Origin: Chloroflexota bacterium | GTDB lineage: Bacteria; Chloroflexota; Limnocylindria; Limnocylindrales; CSP1-4 | Assembly (NCBI GenBank): GCA_021801545.1 | Contig: JAJYXX010000201.1 | Location: 1-9,435 of the forward strand | Length of the DNA: 9,435 bases | Direction: 5' to 3' | Shown: piece by piece, positions 5,318-9,435 of the stretch | Layout: each line of letters starts with the position of its first letter | Position numbering within the stretch: the first letter of the stretch is position 1 | Notes under the pieces: generated by a model | Database searches by the model: none | What the model saw: only the letters and a program-made list of their open reading frames with translations | What the model was told of the DNA's origin: nothing | Program-made: the position numbers and the translations under genes

Positions 5318-6105
5318 CGGGCCACCTCCAGGCGGGCCCGCGCGGTGACCGCGGCCCGGCCGACGATCCCGGCCATCTCGTCGGGCTTCAGCGAGGCGCC
5401 GCCGACGAGCGCACCGTCGATCGAGGGTTCGGCGAGGAACTCGGCGATGTTCGCGCTCGTCACACTGCCGCCGTAGAGGATCGGCAGCGTGGCGGCCGTC
5501 TCGGCCGGCCAGCCAAGCCCCGTCAGCACCGCCCGGATCGCCTCGGCCATCTCCGCCGCATCGACGCCCCGCGCATTCCGCCCGGTGCCGATCGCCCAGA
5601 CCGGCTCGTAGGCGACGACGAGCCCGCCCTCGGCGAGCACCTGCGGGTCGTGGCCGGCGAGCGCGCCCTCGAGCTGGCGGGCGCCGACCTCGCTCGCCCG
5701 ACCGGCCTCGCGCTCGGCGAGCTGTTCCCCGACGCACAGGATCGGCCGCAGGCCGGCCTCCAGTGCCCGCCCCAGCTTGCGCCCGATCAGCTCGTCGGTC
5801 TCGCCCGCATCGCGACGGCGCTCCGAGTGGCCGACGATCACCCAGGTCGCGAGACCGACGAGCATCGGGGCGCTCACCTCGCCGGTATAGGCACCCACCC
5901 GCTCGTGGTGGACGTTCTGGGCGCCAACCTCGACCCCCTCCCCGACCACGGCGTCCCGGACGGCCGCGAGAGAGACGTACGGCGGGCAGATGACCCGCAC
6001 GACCGACGGTTCGCGTGTCCGCGCCGCGATCGTCCGGGCGAGGTCGCCAGCGTCGGCGGGTGTCGTGTGCATCTTCCAGTTGGCGGCGATGATCAGCGGT
6101 CTCAT
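5314..6105 (-). CDS. tpiA: Triose-phosphate isomerase
   Basis: This 263-residue TIM-barrel enzyme interconverts dihydroxyacetone phosphate and glyceraldehyde 3-phosphate in glycolysis and gluconeogenesis. The catalytic set is intact: NWKM (9-12) with Lys11, VGHSERR (91-97) with His93, and YEPVWAIGTG (166-175) with catalytic Glu167 and the start of the phosphate-gripping loop 6. LYGGSV (210-215) and LVGGASL (233-239) form the phosphate-binding loops. Length is normal. ATG at 6105 overlaps the whiA stop as ATGA; only a GGAG two bases away serves as ribosome site, so re-initiation after whiA is likely. The 3' end likewise overlaps gpmA by four bases. gap and pgk, usual companions in related operons, are not present between whiA and tpiA. 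Confidence 0.97.
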   Translation of the reverse strand: MRPLIIAANWKMHTTPADAGDLARTIAARTREPSVVRVICPPYVSLAAVRDAVVGEGVEVGAQNVHHERVGAYTGEVSAPMLVGLATWVIVGHSERRRDAGETDELIGRKLGRALEAGLRPILCVGEQLAEREAGRASEVGARQLEGALAGHDPQVLAEGGLVVAYEPVWAIGTGRNARGVDAAEMAEAIRAVLTGLGWPAETAATLPILYGGSVTSANIAEFLAEPSIDGALVGGASLKPDEMAGIVGRAAVTARARLEVAR

Positions 6106-7055
6106 GACTCCATGATGACAGCCCGCGCGGCTGGCCGGCGCCCCGGGTGCGCGCGGCGCCTCCGAGGGCCGAGCTCCGCGTCCTCCCGGAGCCCGCGACT
6201 CATGCTCCGCTGCCCGACGCCTTCGTCGTCGTGGAGCGCCAGGCGCTCGAGTCGCTCGAGCGAGCGCTGGACGCTCGAACGGTGGAGCCCGAGCCGCTCG
6301 GCCAGTTCGCCGAACGTTGCCTCCGGCGTCTCCCGCCGGGCGCCGGCGACGAGGCGCACGACGTACGGCTGCTCGGCCAGGCGCCCGTCGTCCTCGAGCT
6401 GGCTGATCGCCGCCAGCTGGCGAGCGGCGGCCGCCACCGCCCGCTGGAGGTTCGCCGACTCGGCGTTGATCACCCGGTTGATCTCTCCGCGCAGCGCCCG
6501 CGACACCTGGCGCGCCTCGAGCTCGAGGAGCGACGCCCCGGCCCCGATCCGGCGCAGGAAAAGCCCGACCGACGCGGCGCTCTTCCAGGTGACGACGCCG
6601 CGCCCACGCCGGATCCGCCACGATGCCGGCAGGTCGAGTTCGGCCAACCAGCCGGCCAGGATCGGCGCCTCCTCGGGATCGACGACGAACTCGAGATGCG
6701 ATCGCGAGGAGGCAAGGCTGAGCGAGCCGCGCGCCAGGAAGCGGCCGCGCAGGTAGGCGAGCCGGCAGTGCTCCGGGGTGCTCGCCCAGTCGAACCCGGC
6801 CGACGCGGACTGCCCGTCGGCCGGCGCGGCATCGACGACTCGAACGTGCTTCGTGCGCCGGCGCTCGCCGAGCAGCCGCCCCGCATCGGTCACCCGACCG
6901 AGCCGGACCGCCAGGCGCGCCACGGCCGCCTCCCGAGTCGCGAGCGCGTTGCCCAGCCCGGCCGACTCGGCCGCCCGGTCACACGGTCGCACCGGATCGA
7001 TCGCGGCGAGCTCGGCCCGGATCGCCTGGACGAGATCGCGGTCGACCTGGCTCAT
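6102..7055 (-). CDS. whiA: DNA-binding protein WhiA
   Basis: This is a 317-residue WhiA-family protein: a catalytically inactive LAGLIDADG-homing-endonuclease-like domain followed by a helix-turn-helix. In actinobacteria WhiA is a sporulation/division transcription factor, and in Firmicutes it affects division and chromosome organisation. Seen here: an N-terminal helical region (1-60), CRLAYLRGRFLARGSLSL (97-114) matching the first homing-endonuclease-like motif, a linker with the diagnostic NRVINAESANLQRAV (193-207), and an HTH at about 246-272. About 45 Arg-rich residues (273-317) follow the HTH, where many family members end; they may be a lineage-specific tail that carries the frame into the ATGA overlap with tpiA. 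ATG at 7055 is ten bases past the yvcK stop and has no strong ribosome site; the N-terminus from there matches the family. Divergent in the HTH but identifiable by motifs and context. Confidence 0.92.
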   Translation of the reverse strand: MSQVDRDLVQAIRAELAAIDPVRPCDRAAESAGLGNALATREAAVARLAVRLGRVTDAGRLLGERRRTKHVRVVDAAPADGQSASAGFDWASTPEHCRLAYLRGRFLARGSLSLASSRSHLEFVVDPEEAPILAGWLAELDLPASWRIRRGRGVVTWKSAASVGLFLRRIGAGASLLELEARQVSRALRGEINRVINAESANLQRAVAAAARQLAAISQLEDDGRLAEQPYVVRLVAGARRETPEATFGELAERLGLHRSSVQRSLERLERLALHDDEGVGQRSMSRGLREDAELGPRRRRAHPGRRPAARAVIMES

Positions 7056-7065
7056 CCGTGCCGGA

Positions 7066-8418
7066 TCAGGCCGTCCGAGCGCTAACCGCGGTCCGCCGCC
7101 GGGCACCGCCCTCGCGCTCGACGAGCCGCAGGAGCGCGGCGGCCAGGCGGGCCGGGTCGTGGTGATGCGGGTTCGCGGAATCGACGAGCTCCTCGAGGGC
7201 AAGGCGCGGCGCGCTGCCCGTCGCGGGCGGCCAACGCAACTGGACCGGCGTTCCGTGCCACGTGTCGGGCGGCAGGTCCCGGAGCCGGCTGTTGGCCAGC
7301 ACGAGGTCGACGAGGGCTGGGCTCGTGTGCCCGACGAGCGCCTCGACGTGGTCGGCGAGATCGTAGCCGGACGTCTCGCCCTGCTGCGTTGCGACGTTGC
7401 AGACGTAGACCCGGAGCGCCGGCGCGGCGATGATCGCCTCGCGGATCTCCGGCACGAGCAGGCTCGGCAGGATGCTCGTGTACAGGCTGCCCGGGCCCAG
7501 GACGATCAGATCGGCCTCGCCGATCGCCCGGACCGCGTCCCCGGACGGGCGGACGGTCATCGGCGTGATCCAGACGCGCTCGATCCCGCTCGTGCGGGCG
7601 ATCAGCGACTGGCCGTGGACCTCGTCCCCGTCGCGCCGCCGGGCATGGAGCGTGATCGGCGTCGGCGAGACCGGCAGGACCTGGCCGCGCACGGCAAGGA
7701 CGCGGTTCACCTGGCGGACACCCTCCTCGAAGTCGCCGCCCTCGACCGCGGTCATCGCCGCGATCAGCAGGTTGCCGATCGCATGACCGCCCAGGCTGTC
7801 GGGCACCTCGTCGCCCGGGAAGCGGTACTGGAGCAGGCGGCCCATCAGCGGTTCGGCATCGGCGAGGGCGACGATGCAGTTGCGGATGTCACCGACCGCG
7901 GGCACCCCGAGCTGCTCGCGCAGCTTGCCCGACGAGCCGCCGTCGTCGGCGACCGTGACGACCGCCGTCAGGTTGCTCGTGTGCTCCTTCAGGCCCCGCA
8001 GGAGCGTCGAGAGCCCGGTCCCGCCGCCGATCGCGACGACCCGCGGCCCGCGGGCGAGGAACCGCTTCTGGTAGATCACCTCGACGAGCGGGGTCGCGCC
8101 GCCGCTCGGGCGGAACGGGTCCATGAGGACCCGCACGACCCGCAGCGAACCGACGACGAACAGGATGGCCCCGGCGGTGGCGAGGATCGTGCCGCGGGCG
8201 ACATAGGGCAGGAACTGGAGCGTCACGAGGTAGAGGACCGCCTGGAGCGGACCATCGACCTCGACGTCGCGGTAGACCTGGCGGAGGGCGAGCGCGAGCG
8301 CCAGGGCGAGGCCGAGCTCACCGACGAAGACGACGAGAAGCCAGCGCTTGATCCCCATCCCGGGCCGCAGCCAGGCGGCCACGTTGAGGTTCGGGTGGAG
8401 GCGCCGGCGGAGGCTCAT
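7066..8418 (-). CDS. yvcK: YvcK-family (CofD-like) UDP-GlcNAc-binding gluconeogenesis factor with N-terminal membrane region
   Basis: This is a 450-residue YvcK-family protein with a Rossmann-like CofD fold. Family members bind UDP-GlcNAc and influence carbon flow and cell-wall synthesis; in Bacillus YvcK is needed for growth on gluconeogenic carbon sources. The domain occupies about 125-435, with VAIGGGTGLSTLLRGLK (128-144), VTVADDGGSSGKLR (155-168), GDIRNC (176-181), GGHAIGNLLIAA (210-221), LGPGSLYTSILPSL (307-320) and NVATQQGET (341-349). The first 115 residues are extra relative to the approximately 320-residue soluble form: hydrophobic segments near 25-46, 58-73 and 77-98 suggest a membrane anchor, a variant that I recall from some Clostridia and Chloroflexota. 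ATG at 8418 overlaps the rapZ stop (ATGA), so translation is probably coupled. A possible internal start after the anchor cannot be excluded. Confidence 0.95.
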   Translation of the reverse strand: MSLRRRLHPNLNVAAWLRPGMGIKRWLLVVFVGELGLALALALALRQVYRDVEVDGPLQAVLYLVTLQFLPYVARGTILATAGAILFVVGSLRVVRVLMDPFRPSGGATPLVEVIYQKRFLARGPRVVAIGGGTGLSTLLRGLKEHTSNLTAVVTVADDGGSSGKLREQLGVPAVGDIRNCIVALADAEPLMGRLLQYRFPGDEVPDSLGGHAIGNLLIAAMTAVEGGDFEEGVRQVNRVLAVRGQVLPVSPTPITLHARRRDGDEVHGQSLIARTSGIERVWITPMTVRPSGDAVRAIGEADLIVLGPGSLYTSILPSLLVPEIREAIIAAPALRVYVCNVATQQGETSGYDLADHVEALVGHTSPALVDLVLANSRLRDLPPDTWHGTPVQLRWPPATGSAPRLALEELVDSANPHHHDPARLAAALLRLVEREGGARRRTAVSARTA

Positions 8419-9332
8419 GCTCGATCGAGCTCGCGATGGAAGACCGAGACCGGCCCGAAGTCGCGTTCGCGCAGCCAGGCGGCGAGTTCCTCGGCCACCA
8501 CGATCGAGCGATGGTAGCCGCCGGTGCAGCCGATCGCGATCGTCAGGCGCGTCTTGCCCTCCGAGACGTAGGCCGGGACCGTGAAGTCGAGGAACGCCTC
8601 GAGGAACTCCAGGAAGCGCCGGGCGACCGGCTGACCGAGGACGAACGTCCGGACGACCTCGGTCAGACCCGAGAGCTGGCGCAGCTCCTCGATGTAGTAC
8701 GGGTTCTGCATGAACCGGACATCGAAGACGAGGTCCGCCTCGAGCGGGACACCGAACTTGAAGCCGAAGCTGATCAGCTGGACGGCGAGCCGGCCCGGAC
8801 CGGTCTCGTCACCGAGGTGGGCGAACAGCCGCTCGCGGAGCTGGCGGAGCGAGAGGTCTGAGGTGTCGAGGACGACGTCGGCCTCGTCGCGGACCGGGTC
8901 GAGGAGCCGTCGCTCCTCGGCGATCGAGCTGGCGATCCCGCGCTGGTCACCGAGCGGATGGCGGTGGCGCGTTTCGGAGAAGCGGCGGATCAGCACCTCG
9001 TCGCGTGCCTCGAGGAAGATCACCCGCGGGTGGATGCCGCGGCCCTCGAGCGCGCCGCGCATCGCGGCGAACGCGAGCGGAGCATCGCCGGCCCGGACAT
9101 CGAGCACGATCGCGACCCGGACGAAGCGCGCCGGATCCCCGGCCACGAGCTCGGCCAGCTCCGGCAGCAGCTCACCGGGCAGGTTGTCGACGCAGGTGTA
9201 ACCGAGGTCCTCGAACAGCTTCGTGGCGGCCGTCTTGCCGGCCCCCGAGAGGCCGCTCAGGATCACGACACGCTGGGCTCCGGCGGCCGTCGGCGACCCG
9301 GGCAGGCCGTCGGCTCCCGGCAGAATGGACAT
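8415..9332 (-). CDS. rapZ: RapZ/YvcJ-family nucleotide-binding protein
   Basis: This is a 305-residue P-loop protein of the RapZ/YvcJ family. E. coli RapZ senses glucosamine-6-phosphate and directs decay of the GlmZ small RNA; Bacillus YvcJ hydrolyses nucleotides. The N-terminal domain has Walker A GLSGAGKT (27-34) and GYTCVDNLP (44-52), then the signature FSETRHRHPL (118-127). The C-terminal domain has FGFKFGVPLEADLVFDVRF (189-207), NPYY (210-213) and GCTGGYHRSI (268-277), the region that binds metabolite and RNA in E. coli. About 20 Gly/Pro/Ala residues precede the first strand, slightly more than usual. ATG at 9332 has no Shine-Dalgarno; a -10-like TAGACT ends seven bases before it, so the mRNA may be leaderless. 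It heads the rapZ-yvcK-whiA-tpiA-gpmA run. Confidence 0.95.
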   Translation of the reverse strand: MSILPGADGLPGSPTAAGAQRVVILSGLSGAGKTAATKLFEDLGYTCVDNLPGELLPELAELVAGDPARFVRVAIVLDVRAGDAPLAFAAMRGALEGRGIHPRVIFLEARDEVLIRRFSETRHRHPLGDQRGIASSIAEERRLLDPVRDEADVVLDTSDLSLRQLRERLFAHLGDETGPGRLAVQLISFGFKFGVPLEADLVFDVRFMQNPYYIEELRQLSGLTEVVRTFVLGQPVARRFLEFLEAFLDFTVPAYVSEGKTRLTIAIGCTGGYHRSIVVAEELAAWLRERDFGPVSVFHRELDRA

Positions 9333-9339
9333 CGCGCCT

Positions 9340-9345
9340 AGTCTA
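9340..9345 (-). promoter_or_regulatory. Candidate -10 element of the rapZ operon (possibly leaderless)
   Basis: On the minus strand this reads TAGACT (TAnnnT form), with seven bases between it and the rapZ ATG. That places the expected transcription start at, or one base before, the A of ATG. A perfect CGACGTCG palindrome (9350-9357) lies just upstream in the spacer and could be an operator. No -35 hexamer is evident. Confidence 0.4.
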
Positions 9346-9361
9346 CCGCCGACGTCGATAC

Positions 9362-9376
9362 GCCCCGCGCGGGGGC
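9362..9376. repeat. GC hairpin between the upstream gene and rapZ
   Basis: GCCCC (9362-9366) and GGGGC (9372-9376) pair around a five-base GCGCG loop, all G/C. It lies 17 bases past the putative stop of the upstream gene and ahead of the candidate rapZ -10. It may help end the upstream transcript, but no T-tract follows, so an intrinsic terminator is only a possibility. Confidence 0.4.
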
Positions 9377-9393
9377 CAAGTCGACCGGCGAGT

Positions 9394-9435
9394 TCAGTGT
9401 CCGCCCATCCGGACGAGGACGATCGAGAGCTCGTA
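9394..9435 (-). CDS. Partial C-terminus of an unidentified upstream gene
   Basis: A minus-strand frame entering at the right edge gives 13 residues, YELSIVLVRMGGH, and then TGA (9394-9396). The alternation of hydrophobic and polar residues looks like a real protein end, and the stop sits about 60 bases before rapZ, a natural gene boundary on the same strand. In actinobacteria uvrC often precedes rapZ, but this ending does not look like UvrC. Too short to identify; the other frames here are also open, so the call is tentative. Confidence 0.4.
   Translation of the reverse strand, partial: YELSIVLVRMGGH

Overview
The window is GC-rich bacterial chromosome in which every protein gene and tRNA I can support lies on the minus strand; read from high to low coordinates it is one long co-directional housekeeping block. 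The order rapZ - yvcK - whiA - tpiA - gpmA - secG is a variant of the superoperon shared by Gram-positive-type bacteria (Actinobacteria, Firmicutes, Chloroflexota). Absence of gap-pgk between whiA and tpiA, a 2,3-BPG-dependent phosphoglycerate mutase next to tpiA, a YvcK with a membrane N-terminus, TTG/GTG-type starts, and a LemA-HtpX pair point best to a Chloroflexota-like lineage, with an actinobacterium as alternative. This placement is inference.

Layout. 9394-9435: the last 13 codons of an unidentified upstream gene, followed by a GC hairpin (9362-9376). 6102-9332: rapZ, yvcK and whiA, probably from a promoter abutting the rapZ start codon (possibly a leaderless mRNA). 4538-6105: tpiA and gpmA. 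Four-base ATGA stop/start overlaps join rapZ/yvcK, whiA/tpiA and tpiA/gpmA, so these five genes look translationally coupled. 4368-4537: a gap made of several short direct repeats, with a candidate secG promoter. 2328-4367: secG and an orphan peptide-type ABC solute-binding protein. 1952-2298: three tRNA genes (Leu-CAG, Leu-GAG, Val-TAC), all with encoded CCA, probably driven in part by a promoter embedded in the last codons of the solute-binding protein gene. 232-1828: lemA and htpX with their own candidate promoter. 1-231: no gene recognised; short tandem duplications and one hairpin.

How the genes fit together. RapZ and YvcK belong to families that tune carbon flow into cell-envelope precursors (GlcN6P/UDP-GlcNAc sensing). 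WhiA is a DNA-binding protein linked to division and development. TpiA and GpmA are glycolytic enzymes. SecG is a subunit of the protein-export channel. HtpX is a membrane quality-control protease, and LemA is its frequent neighbour.

I did not find a new biological system. The observations most worth a second look are regulatory or micro-evolutionary: a promoter apparently written into the 3' end of a coding sequence; extended -10 elements at three transcription-unit heads, two of them with two-copy direct repeats in the -35 zone; a possible leaderless rapZ mRNA; and in-frame duplication of the phosphoglycerate mutase C-terminal tail.
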